A stretch of 64,000 nucleotides of DNA from Spongiactinospora sp. TRM90649. GTDB taxonomy: Bacteria; Actinomycetota; Actinomycetes; Streptosporangiales; Streptosporangiaceae. The translations under genes and the position numbers were made by a program. Positions 57,061 through 64,000 of the stretch are shown here, piece after piece (the first letter of the stretch is position 1; every line of letters starts with the position of its first letter). The notes below the pieces were generated by a model. That model searched no databases, was not told the origin of the DNA, and saw only the letters and a list, made by a program, of their open reading frames with translations. The stretch lies in NCBI RefSeq assembly GCF_029382225.1, contig NZ_JARLTC010000030.1:1-64000 (forward strand), written 5' to 3'.

Positions 57061-57230
57061 TCAGGAGGTGAGCGGCGCGGCCAGCGGCCGGTCGATGCGG
57101 GCGTCGACGTCGGAGCGGTCGAGCCGGTTCAGCAGCCGGGTGCGGCGACGTTCTTCACCTTCTCCCCCGCCAGCCAGACCTCGCGCCCGTCGTCCAGGCT
57201 CTCGCGGTACCGGCCACCCGTCATGGCCAT
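57061..57230 (-). pseudogene. HpaB-type flavin-dependent aromatic hydroxylase remnant
   Basis: From ATG 57230, after a GGGAGG site, the frame reads GRYRESLDDGREVWLAGEKV, the N-terminus of 4-hydroxyphenylacetate 3-monooxygenase (HpaB) proteins, then stops after 33 codons. In the next frame TRLLNRLDRSDVDARIDR continues to TGA 57061-57063 and looks like a protein C-terminus. About 450 residues of a normal HpaB (near 490-520) are missing, so a large internal deletion joined the two ends out of frame. The promoter, with its AACATATAATGTT element, is intact. The C-terminal assignment is less certain than the N-terminal one. Confidence 0.6.
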
Positions 57231-57257
57231 GGTTCGCCTTCCTCCCTAAGCGTTCTT

Positions 57258-57270
57258 AACATATAATGTT
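57258..57270. promoter_or_regulatory. Inverted repeat AACATATAATGTT, copy 2
   Basis: Identical to the 54203-54215 element, including the following TTA. It lies in the gap between the divergent HpaB remnant and the ThDP enzyme gene, 42 bp before the latter's start. Confidence 0.6.
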
Positions 57271-57311
57271 TATCCATATACACTTCTGTCAATTGGGGAG
57301 GTGACCGCCAC

Positions 57312-58928
57312 ATGGAGATGACCGGCGGCGAGGCCCTGGCCCGCCAGCTCGTCACGGAGGGAGTGAGCCAGGTCTTCGGTGTTCCCGGGGTCCAGCTCGA
57401 CTTCGCCGTGGACGGACTGGCCAGGAGCGGCCCGGAGTTCCGCAACACGCGGCACGAACAGGCGGCGTCCTACATGGCCGACGGCTACGCGCGGACCACC
57501 GGCGAGCCGGGCGTCTGCATGGTCGTGCCCGGCCCCGGCCTGCTCAACGCGATGGCGGGGCTCTCCACAGCGTACGCGTGCTCCTCACCGGTGCTGTGCG
57601 TCGCCGGGCAGATCCCCTCGGCCACCCTCGGGCGCGGGCTGGGCATGCTGCACGAGGTGCCCGACCAGACGCGCACGCTCGGCACGGTGACCAAGTGGAC
57701 GGGCGCCGCGCGCACGCCGCAGGAGGTGCCGAAGCTGGTCAGCGAGGCGTTCCGGCGGCTGCGCGAGGGGCGGCCCCGGCCGGTGGGCATCGAGATCCCA
57801 CCGGACGTGCTGTCGGCCAAGGCGGACGTCGAGATGTGCGTGCCGTCCGAGGGGGACGGCCGCGTCCAGCCCGATCCCGAGGCGCTCGGCCGGGCGGCGG
57901 AGCTGCTGCGCGCCGCGCGCAAGCCGGTCCTCTACGCGGGCGGCGGCGTCCTCGCCGGGGCGGCCTGGGAGGAACTGCGGCGGCTCGCCGAGACGCTGGG
58001 CGCTCCCGTGGTGATGAGCCACAACGGGCGGGGCTCGCTGTCGGACCGCCACCCGCTGGCGCTGACCGCGCTCGGCGGGCGCGAGGTGCTGCCGGACGCC
58101 GACGTGGTCCTCGCCGTCGGCAGCAGGTTCCTCACCAGCATGGGCCGCCCGGTCGCCACCGGCGGGCGGGTCGTCCTGCTGAACGCCGAGGCCGCCGACC
58201 TGGACGCGCCGCGCGAACCCGCCGTGGCCGTGCACGGCGACGCCCGGCTCGGCCTGGCCGCGCTCGCCGACCTGACGGACGGCGAGCGCCGCCCCTGCTG
58301 GGCCGACCTGGACGAGATCCGCGACCACTGCGCCAAGCAGATCTCCGAGGTCGAGCCGCAGCTCTCCTGGGTGCGCGCGCTGCGCGACGCCCTGCCGGAG
58401 GACGGCGTGCTGGTCAACGAGCTGACCCAGGTCGGCTACCTCGCCCAGGTGGCCTTCCCCGTCTACGGCCCGCGCACCTACGTGTGGCCCGGCTACCAGG
58501 GCACGCTCGGCTACGGCTTCGCCACCGCGCTCGGCGCCAAGGCCGCGCTCCCCGACCGGACGGTCGTCTCCATCACCGGCGACGGCGGCTTCGGCTGGAA
58601 CCTGCAGGAACTGTCCACCGCCCGCCGGCACGGCATCGGCCTGGTCACCGTGGTCTTCGACGACGGGGCCTTCGGCAACGTCAGGCGCACCCAGAAGACC
58701 CGCTTCGAGGGCAGGCTGAACGGCACCGAGCTGGCCAACCCCGACTTCGTCCGGCTGGCCGAGGCGTTCGGCGTGCGGGGCGAGCGCGCCGGGTCGCCCG
58801 CCGAGCTGTCCCACCTGATCGCCGACGCCCTGGACGGCGGCGAGCCCGCGCTGATCCACGTGCCCGTCGGCGAGATGGACGGCGCCTGGCACCTCATCCA
58901 CGACTTCCTGGCCAAGCCCCGGGCCTGA
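57312..58928 (+). CDS. Thiamine diphosphate-dependent enzyme, acetolactate synthase large subunit-like
   Basis: A 538-residue ThDP enzyme. Activating Glu in NTRHEQAASYMADGYAR, PGPGLLNAMAGL, and the C-terminal cofactor motif TGDGGFGWNLQELSTARRHGIG ending in a DDGAFGN variant of the usual NN. No regulatory small subunit or ilvC/ilvD genes are near, so anabolic acetolactate synthesis is unlikely; relatives include oxo-acid decarboxylases and carboligases. GGGGAGG lies 12 bp before ATG 57312. It differs clearly from the 51.5-kb ThDP enzyme, so two distinct reactions are expected. Confidence 0.87.
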   Translation: MEMTGGEALARQLVTEGVSQVFGVPGVQLDFAVDGLARSGPEFRNTRHEQAASYMADGYARTTGEPGVCMVVPGPGLLNAMAGLSTAYACSSPVLCVAGQIPSATLGRGLGMLHEVPDQTRTLGTVTKWTGAARTPQEVPKLVSEAFRRLREGRPRPVGIEIPPDVLSAKADVEMCVPSEGDGRVQPDPEALGRAAELLRAARKPVLYAGGGVLAGAAWEELRRLAETLGAPVVMSHNGRGSLSDRHPLALTALGGREVLPDADVVLAVGSRFLTSMGRPVATGGRVVLLNAEAADLDAPREPAVAVHGDARLGLAALADLTDGERRPCWADLDEIRDHCAKQISEVEPQLSWVRALRDALPEDGVLVNELTQVGYLAQVAFPVYGPRTYVWPGYQGTLGYGFATALGAKAALPDRTVVSITGDGGFGWNLQELSTARRHGIGLVTVVFDDGAFGNVRRTQKTRFEGRLNGTELANPDFVRLAEAFGVRGERAGSPAELSHLIADALDGGEPALIHVPVGEMDGAWHLIHDFLAKPRA

Positions 58929-58939
58929 ACCCCACAAGA

Positions 58940-58974
58940 AGAAGGGCTCCCTCCGATCAGGAGGGAGCCCTTCT
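58940..58974. terminator. Bidirectional hairpin terminator
   Basis: Perfect 15-bp arms AGAAGGGCTCCCTCC with a 5-base loop (GATCA) and flanking A and T runs, between convergent ThDP-enzyme and ABC-transporter genes. Confidence 0.92.
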
Positions 58975-58987
58975 CAGTGCGCCGGGA

Positions 58988-60097
58988 TCAGCGGAAGATC
59001 TGCTTCATCAGCTCGATCGTCTCGTTGAAGTGCTGCTCGGACTGGGCGAAGGGCGGCTTCTTCACCACCTGGATCTCGTCGATGCCCGGGTAGCCGGACA
59101 TGCCCGGACTGCCCTTGGCGCTGCCCCACAGACCGGCCTGCGGGACCATCGACATGGCCTCGGGGGTGAACATCCAGGTCTCCAGCAGCCGGGCGGCGTT
59201 CGGGTTGGGCGCGCCCTTGAGGATCCCGTAGTAGGTGACGGTCATCGGGGTGGGGCCCTGGAGCGGGAAGACCATGTCCACCGGGGCGCCCTTCTTCTTG
59301 GCCTGGTTGAAGGCGGTGAAGCCGAGCCCGGGGGCGACGGCCCGCTGACCGGTGACGACGGCCTGCAGCGCCAGGTCGGAGCTGTCCACGATCAGCGGCT
59401 CGTTGGCCGCGATCCGCTCGATTCCTGGACGGTCGAAGTCGCCGCTGAACAGCATGTTCGACATGCCGTCCACCAGCGCGCCCGGCTTGCGGGGATCGGC
59501 CATCACGATCTTGCCCTTGAACCTGGGGTCGCCCATGTCCCGCCAGTTCTTCGGCGCGTCGGCCTTGCTGATCTTCTCCGTGTTGATCACGTAGCCGATG
59601 CCGCCGTACTGGTTGCCGTAGAAGAAGCCCTCCGGGTCGGCCACCTGGTCGCTCAGGTCCTTGGTGGTGACCGGCCGGAACTGTTCGAGCTTGCCTGTCT
59701 TGCCGTAGTCGATGACGGTCGTGCCGGTATGGACGAGGTCGCCGACGTGCTTGCCGGAGGCCTGCTCGGAGTTGATCTTCTGGTCCAGCGCGGGACCGAA
59801 CGCCGGGACGCCGAGCACCGAGATGCCGGGGAACCGCTTGGTGAACGCCTCGTACACCGGCTTGAGGTCCTGTTCGACCGGTCCGTAGACGGTGACCTTG
59901 CTCTCGCCCGCCTGGACCGCCTTGCGGTACAGGTCCTGCATCGCGGCGACCGCCTCGGCGCCACCGAGCGCCGTGGCGTCCTGGGACAACCGATCCACGG
60001 CCGCGGCGTCCAGCGCCCCAGCACCGGATCCACCGCCACAGCCCGCCAGCGCCACCGTGGCCGCGGCGGCCAGGATCCCGAACTTCAATGGCTTCAT
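58988..60097 (-). CDS. ABC transporter substrate-binding lipoprotein (iron/polyamine-type, AfuA/PotD group)
   Basis: A 369-residue type II binding protein with lipobox ATVALAGC (Cys about 20). VTVYGPVEQDLKPVYEAF is the typical first strand-helix of the FbpA/PotD group, and YVINTEKISKADAPKNWRDMGDPRFKGKIVMADP is their hinge region. GGAGG precedes ATG 60097, which overlaps the ATPase stop (ATGA). In this cluster the ligand may be an aromatic acid rather than iron; sulfonate and phthalate-type importers of this class exist. Confidence 0.9.
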   Translation of the reverse strand: MKPLKFGILAAAATVALAGCGGGSGAGALDAAAVDRLSQDATALGGAEAVAAMQDLYRKAVQAGESKVTVYGPVEQDLKPVYEAFTKRFPGISVLGVPAFGPALDQKINSEQASGKHVGDLVHTGTTVIDYGKTGKLEQFRPVTTKDLSDQVADPEGFFYGNQYGGIGYVINTEKISKADAPKNWRDMGDPRFKGKIVMADPRKPGALVDGMSNMLFSGDFDRPGIERIAANEPLIVDSSDLALQAVVTGQRAVAPGLGFTAFNQAKKKGAPVDMVFPLQGPTPMTVTYYGILKGAPNPNAARLLETWMFTPEAMSMVPQAGLWGSAKGSPGMSGYPGIDEIQVVKKPPFAQSEQHFNETIELMKQIFR

Positions 60098-61203
60098 CGT
60101 GCCTCCAGCACAACAACGTGTTCCGGTGGGATCGCCGCCCACAGGCGGGCTCCCACCTGGCCGTCGAGCGCCGCGGCCGAGCCGTTGCCCGCGGGCGCCG
60201 CCGTGCGGGCCACGAACCTCGACTCGCCGAGCTCGACGGTGTATTCGACCTGGTCCCCGAGGTAGACGTGGTTGACAACGGTGGCGGGCGCGTGTGCCGC
60301 GCCCTCCGGAGGCCGCTCCGTGCGGATGTCCACGTGGCATCCGCGGACGGCGAGCGTCACGGGTGCGCCCTCCTCCAGCCCTCCTTCGTGGTGGAAACCG
60401 ACGACCGGACCGCCGTCCAGCCGGGCCTGATATCCCTTGTCCCAGGTGCCGCAGACGACCGCGTCGTGGATGTTCTCAAAGCCCACGAAGTCGGCCACGA
60501 AACGACTGACCGGTGCCGTGTAGAGGCGGTGCGGCGAGCCGATCTGCTCGATCTTGCCCTGGTTCATGACCACGATCCGGTCGGAGAGCGTCAGCGCTTC
60601 CAACTGGTCGTGGGTGACGTAGATCGACGTGGTGCCGATCGTGCGGTGCAGCCGCAGCAGCAGGTCGCGCATCCGGCCGCGCAGCTTGGTGTCGAGGTTG
60701 GACAGCGGCTCGTCGAACAGCAGCAGCCGGGGGTCGGCGGCCATCGCCCTGGCCAGCGCGACCCGCTGCTGCTGGCCGCCGGAGAGCTGGGAGCAGTCGC
60801 GCTCGGCGTACGCCTCCAGCCGGACCAGCGCGAGCGTCTCCGAGACGCGGGCCCTGATCTCCTCCTTGCTCCGCCGCTGCATGCGCAGCGGGTAGGCGAC
60901 GTTGCCGAAGACGGTCATGTGCGGCCACAGCGCGTAGCTCTGGAACACCATGCCCAGCCTGCGCCGCTCCGGCGGGACGAAGATCTTGCGCGCCGGCGAG
61001 ACGACCGGTTCGCCGCCGATGGAGATCTCGCCCGCAGCGGGGCTCTCCAGCCCGGCCACGCACCGCAGGGTGGTGGTCTTGCCGCAGCCGCTCGGCCCCA
61101 GCAGGGTCAGGAACTCGCCCTCCTCGACCACCAGGTCGAGCCCGTCCACGGCGAGGGTGTCCCCGAACCGTTTGGTGAGCCCGCTGATCTCGACCCTGGC
61201 CAT
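60094..61203 (-). CDS. ABC transporter ATP-binding protein (PotA/FbpC type with TOBE domain)
   Basis: A 369-residue ATPase. Walker A GPSGCGKTT (about 37-45), signature LSGGQQQRVALARA, Walker B LLLFDEPLSNLD, switch His in VTHDQ. A C-terminal TOBE-like region (about 290-365) is typical of the PotA/FbpC/MalK group. It powers the fused permease encoded upstream in the same operon. Confidence 0.95.
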   Translation of the reverse strand: MARVEISGLTKRFGDTLAVDGLDLVVEEGEFLTLLGPSGCGKTTTLRCVAGLESPAAGEISIGGEPVVSPARKIFVPPERRRLGMVFQSYALWPHMTVFGNVAYPLRMQRRSKEEIRARVSETLALVRLEAYAERDCSQLSGGQQQRVALARAMAADPRLLLFDEPLSNLDTKLRGRMRDLLLRLHRTIGTTSIYVTHDQLEALTLSDRIVVMNQGKIEQIGSPHRLYTAPVSRFVADFVGFENIHDAVVCGTWDKGYQARLDGGPVVGFHHEGGLEEGAPVTLAVRGCHVDIRTERPPEGAAHAPATVVNHVYLGDQVEYTVELGESRFVARTAAPAGNGSAAALDGQVGARLWAAIPPEHVVVLEAR

Positions 61204-61207
61204 GACG

Positions 61208-62941
61208 TCACCTCACACTCATGACCGGCGACTCGGCGCCGGCCGGACGTACCGCGGGACTGTTCCCGCTCTTGGGACGGCGCCCGCTCACCACCCGCCG
61301 CAGGGCGAGCCCCGCCACGTAGACCACTCCGACGCCGCCCAGCAGCAGGCAGAAGACCGCCGCCGCCATCGGCGTCTGGCCCAGCGTGTAGAGCTCGTAG
61401 ACCACGACCGGGATGGTCCGGTTGGTCGATGTGGACATCAGGATCGGCACGTCGAAGCTGCCCGAGATGACGATCGCGGTGACGAACCAGCCGCTCACGA
61501 AGCTGGGCAGGATCAGCCGCCCGACGATTCCCACCAGGGCGCGCATCGAGCTGGCCCCGCTGGTCCTGGCCGACTCCTCCAATTCCCTGCCGAGCTGCAC
61601 GACCGCGCCCTCCGCCACCCGCCCGGCGATCGGGGTGACGGTGACGATCAGCGCGATCATCAGGATCCATACCGTGCCGTACAGCTCCCGGAGGCCGGGC
61701 AGCGACAGGTAGGCCCAGGACATGGCCAGGCCGAGCACGATGCCGGGCAGCGCCCACGGCAGCCAGGTGGCCATCGAGATCAGCCGGGTGATCCGGCTCG
61801 GGTGGTGCCTGATCAGGTACTGCAGGGAGACGGCGAGGAGCATGGCCAGCAGCCCGCCGAGCAGCGCGATGACGATCGTGGCCTGGAAGGCGGCGACGAT
61901 GTCCGGCTGGTCGAACAGCTCGCGGTAGTTGTCCAGGGTGAGCGCGCCGTACAGGCCGAAGACCGGTTGCAGGGAGCCGAGCACGAGCTGCGACAGCGGC
62001 AGCACCAGCCCGAACAGCCCGTACAGCACGATCCCGCCGGTGCAGACGTACCGCCAGCGGCCGATGTCCCAGGGTTCCTGCCGGTAGCCCTTGCCGGTGA
62101 CGGTGGTGAACCGCCGGTTGCCGAGCAGCCTGCCCTGCAGCCGGACGAGCACCACGGTGATCAGCACGAGCAGCAGTGCCAGCGCGCTGGCCTGGGCGTA
62201 CTCGGGGGTGGCGGAGTTGTAGAGGTAGCCGAAGAGCTGGGTCGGGAAGACCATGATCCCGGCGGGCACGCCGATGATCAGCGCGGCGTCCAGCGAGCCG
62301 AGACCGATCACGAAGCCGAGGATCATGATGCCGGTGATCGCGGGGGCCAGCACCGGCAGGTCCACCCGCAGGAAGGTGCGGAGCCTGCCCGCGCCCGAGA
62401 CGAAGGACGCCTCCTCAAGGGATCGGTCCAGCGCCAGGAACGGGCCGAGCAGCAGGATGTAGGAGGAGGCCGTGGACTTCAGCGCGGTGACGAAGATCAG
62501 GCCCCACCAGGAGTTGATGTTGATGGGGTGGGCGCCGAACATGGCCTCGAACGGCTTGTTGAGCAGGCCCACGTCGGGGTTGCCCAGCATTCCCCAGCTC
62601 AGCGCGAAGAACAGGGTGGGCATCGCGAAGACGAACAGCATCATCGGGGTGACGAGCCGGCGCAGCGGCGTCGTGGTGCGGGCGACGACCCAGCAGAAGA
62701 ACACCGCGAGCGCGGTGGAGATCAGCTTGGTGGAGACCGCGAGGATCGCGGAGTTCCGCAGTGTGGTGTAGGTGACCGGGTCGCCGTACGCCTCCGCGAA
62801 CGGCTCCAGCGACCACTCGCCGGGCAGTCCGGGGGGCGAGGTCCGGAACGCGCCGACGACCAGCATCACCACCGGTGACACGCACAGTACGAACACGCCC
62901 GCGACGAGCGCGTAGATCAGGACGCGTCGTCCTACAGCCAC
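61208..62941 (-). CDS. ABC transporter permease, fused two-domain (FbpB/ThiP type)
   Basis: A 577-residue permease with about twelve helices made of two BPD-transport domains in one chain. The EAA-type coupling loops are GPFLALDRSLEEASFVSGAGRLRTFLRVDLPVLAPAI (first half) and ELEESARTSGASSMRALVGIVGRLILP (second half). A single protein thus supplies both pore halves. GTG 62941 overlaps the dioxygenase stop by 10 bp, binding import to ring cleavage in one operon. Confidence 0.92.
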   Translation of the reverse strand: MAVGRRVLIYALVAGVFVLCVSPVVMLVVGAFRTSPPGLPGEWSLEPFAEAYGDPVTYTTLRNSAILAVSTKLISTALAVFFCWVVARTTTPLRRLVTPMMLFVFAMPTLFFALSWGMLGNPDVGLLNKPFEAMFGAHPININSWWGLIFVTALKSTASSYILLLGPFLALDRSLEEASFVSGAGRLRTFLRVDLPVLAPAITGIMILGFVIGLGSLDAALIIGVPAGIMVFPTQLFGYLYNSATPEYAQASALALLLVLITVVLVRLQGRLLGNRRFTTVTGKGYRQEPWDIGRWRYVCTGGIVLYGLFGLVLPLSQLVLGSLQPVFGLYGALTLDNYRELFDQPDIVAAFQATIVIALLGGLLAMLLAVSLQYLIRHHPSRITRLISMATWLPWALPGIVLGLAMSWAYLSLPGLRELYGTVWILMIALIVTVTPIAGRVAEGAVVQLGRELEESARTSGASSMRALVGIVGRLILPSFVSGWFVTAIVISGSFDVPILMSTSTNRTIPVVVYELYTLGQTPMAAAVFCLLLGGVGVVYVAGLALRRVVSGRRPKSGNSPAVRPAGAESPVMSVR

Positions 62942-63933
62942 GTCGCGAAACCCATCGCGTTGCCGGTCCCGGCCTCCGCCCGGTAGCAGGGCACGTAGTC
63001 GACCGTCTTGAAGGTGGTGCCGGTGCCCGACATGGCCCCGGCCACCACGATCCAGTTGCGCATCTCCGAGCTGCCGGACTCCAGCCAGGCCGGGTCGATG
63101 CCGGCCAGGTGTCGCTCGTCGTCCTCGGCCAGGGCGGTCAGGAACGCCTGGTCGAACTCCTCGTCCACGACGAAGTGGGTGAGCCCGCCGGACGCCACGA
63201 ACGCCACCCGCTGCCCGCCAGGCGCGCCCTCCACCGCCCGGCGCAGCGCCTGCCCGAACGCGTAGCAGCGGGCGGGCGTGGGCTGGTTGGGCGGATAGAA
63301 GGTGTTGACGAAGACCGGGACGATCGGCAGCGGCCGTTCCAGCACCTGCTGGAAGACGAATCCCCAGCCGTGCGGGAGGCCGTGGTCGCCGTGTTTGCCC
63401 GGCGGCAGCCGTTCGGAGGCGGCCACGTCGAAGCCGCCGGCGATCAGCTCGGAGATCAGGTGCGCGGCCAGCTCGGGCGCGCAGGCGCGCTTGGTCGGCA
63501 CGTCGGGTACGTAGCCCCTGGCGGAGACGGCGAGGCCGGGCCCCATCGCGGCCAGCTCGTCGTCACCGAGCGGCTGGTGGTCCACCTCGGCGCCCCAGTA
63601 GACGCCGAAGGCGGGCAGCAGCTCGTCGCCGAACAGCTCCTTGTGGTCGCTGCTGACGATGACCAGCACGTCGGGATCGACCTCGGCGATGGTCCGGCCC
63701 AGCGCGGCCAGCGCGGCGCGCGACCTGGCGTGCCGTTCCTCGCGGACGGCCGGCTCGACCTGCGGCGCGAAGTCGTCCCTGGCGGCCCGCAGGTCGTCGT
63801 AGGACCACGGCCGCCCCTGGTACATCAGCGCCGGGTTGCGCCGGTCGGCGGCGGCGCGCTGGTCCCAGTCGCCGGGCGGGGTGTTGAGCAGCGGGCCGTG
63901 CGAGGTGCCGACCCCCAGCACGATCTCAGTCAT
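62932..63933 (-). CDS. Class III extradiol ring-cleavage dioxygenase (LigB-type catalytic subunit)
   Basis: A 333-residue LigB-superfamily enzyme that opens a catecholic ring next to the hydroxyls with Fe(II) and O2. Iron/acid-base His residues lie in GVGTSHGPLL (His12), VSSDHKELF, and GLPHGWGF; SGGLTHF is the conserved C-terminal motif. No LigA-type alpha subunit is seen in the window, so it may act alone like gallate or DHPP dioxygenases. The start overlaps the next amidohydrolase gene by 8 bp. The cleavage product would feed the semialdehyde dehydrogenase, amidohydrolases and RraA aldolases. Confidence 0.9.
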   Translation of the reverse strand: MTEIVLGVGTSHGPLLNTPPGDWDQRAAADRRNPALMYQGRPWSYDDLRAARDDFAPQVEPAVREERHARSRAALAALGRTIAEVDPDVLVIVSSDHKELFGDELLPAFGVYWGAEVDHQPLGDDELAAMGPGLAVSARGYVPDVPTKRACAPELAAHLISELIAGGFDVAASERLPPGKHGDHGLPHGWGFVFQQVLERPLPIVPVFVNTFYPPNQPTPARCYAFGQALRRAVEGAPGGQRVAFVASGGLTHFVVDEEFDQAFLTALAEDDERHLAGIDPAWLESGSSEMRNWIVVAGAMSGTGTTFKTVDYVPCYRAEAGTGNAMGFATWL

Positions 63934-64000
63934 CGAGCCCTCCGAACAGCTTGCGGGCGTTGTTCTCCAGCAGGTCGGCGCGCTCGTCGCCGGACAGCCA
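63926..64000 (-). CDS. C-terminal end of an amidohydrolase (partial)
   Basis: The last 24 codons, reading WLSGDERADLLENNARKLFGG and ending in LDD, run off the window edge. The NNARKLFG pattern is the usual C-terminus of amidohydrolase-2 (ACMSD-like) proteins, e.g. NACEAFGL in the 49.6-kb homologue. It overlaps the dioxygenase ATG by 8 bp. This would be the third such enzyme in the cluster. Confidence 0.7.
   Translation of the reverse strand, partial: WLSGDERADLLENNARKLFGGLDD

Noticed and set aside
57312..58928. Acetolactate synthase of branched-chain biosynthesis
   Set aside because: No ilvN, ilvC or ilvD neighbour, and the cofactor motif ends in DDGAFGN; context is catabolic.
1..64000. Secondary-metabolite gene cluster, prophage, integrase or transposase
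   Set aside because: No polyketide, peptide-synthetase, terpene, lanthipeptide, integrase, transposase or phage structural motif was seen on either strand.
1..64000. tRNA, rRNA or riboswitch
   Set aside because: No cloverleaf with GTTCRANNC-type TPsiC arm in a suitable context, and no recognisable riboswitch core was found by eye; a covariance-model scan would be needed to exclude them fully.

Overview
The window is very GC-rich, dense, double-stranded coding DNA. Overlapping ATGA/GTGA gene junctions, GTG starts, IclR/GntR/TetR/LAL-LuxR regulators and DUF6010, DUF3817, DUF1269 and DUF7144 proteins all point to a filamentous actinomycete. A Streptosporangiales-type chromosome (Nonomuraea, Streptosporangium or Actinomadura relatives) is my inference; no rRNA or tRNA is present to prove it. 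I saw no CRISPR array, insertion sequence or phage.

Layout. (1) 0-5.8 kb is mixed accessory DNA. It holds an AbiL-like pair (RloA-type ATPase plus a shortened RloB), a Cys-rich hypothetical gene, a deletion scar joining remnants of a TetR regulator and an alpha/beta hydrolase, and a GlxA-type regulator divergent from two small membrane proteins. (2) 5.8-17.2 kb is a first catabolic island. An IclR regulator sits behind a perfect operator, next to an aldehyde dehydrogenase whose general-base Glu is Gln. A long operon follows: branched-chain-type ABC importer (five genes), amidase, zinc alcohol dehydrogenase and aldehyde dehydrogenase. It looks built to import an amide or aromatic compound and oxidise the released alcohol to an acid. 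(3) 17.2-21.6 kb holds a heterodimeric ABC exporter under a TetR regulator with its own operator. (4) 21.8-40 kb is an energy and stress island. It contains a complete arginine deiminase operon (permease, arcA, arcB, arcC), a divergent P-type cation ATPase, HdeD-like, DUF1269, DUF7144 and CYTH-like proteins, two large convergent LAL/MalT-type LuxR regulators, and a P-type-ATPase-like protein that has lost its catalytic residues.

(5) 40.2-64 kb holds a secreted amidase and then a large aromatic-catabolism cluster in short divergent operons. Its genes encode an FAD hydroxylase, a metallo-beta-lactamase-fold protein, a substrate-binding-like protein, a GntR regulator, a semialdehyde dehydrogenase, three tandem RraA/HMG-aldolase paralogues, three ACMSD-type amidohydrolases (one cut by the window end), a Rieske ferredoxin with an unknown 90-residue partner, two thiamine-diphosphate enzymes, a class II aldolase, a D-2-hydroxyacid dehydrogenase, an aminotransferase, an iron/polyamine-type ABC importer and a LigB-type extradiol dioxygenase. 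A 4-hydroxyphenylacetate-hydroxylase (HpaB) remnant lies inside it. The AT-rich divergent promoters share inverted repeats, two of them identical, suggesting one regulon, plausibly under the GntR protein. The gene set fits hydroxylation, extradiol ring cleavage, semialdehyde oxidation or decarboxylation and pyruvate-releasing aldol cleavage, but the combination matches no textbook pathway I recognise.

The most unusual items are the catalytically dead P-type ATPase homologue, the RraA trio carrying three different metal-site signatures (D, E and G in the D-X20-R-D motif), and the unassigned aromatic cluster with its shared operators.
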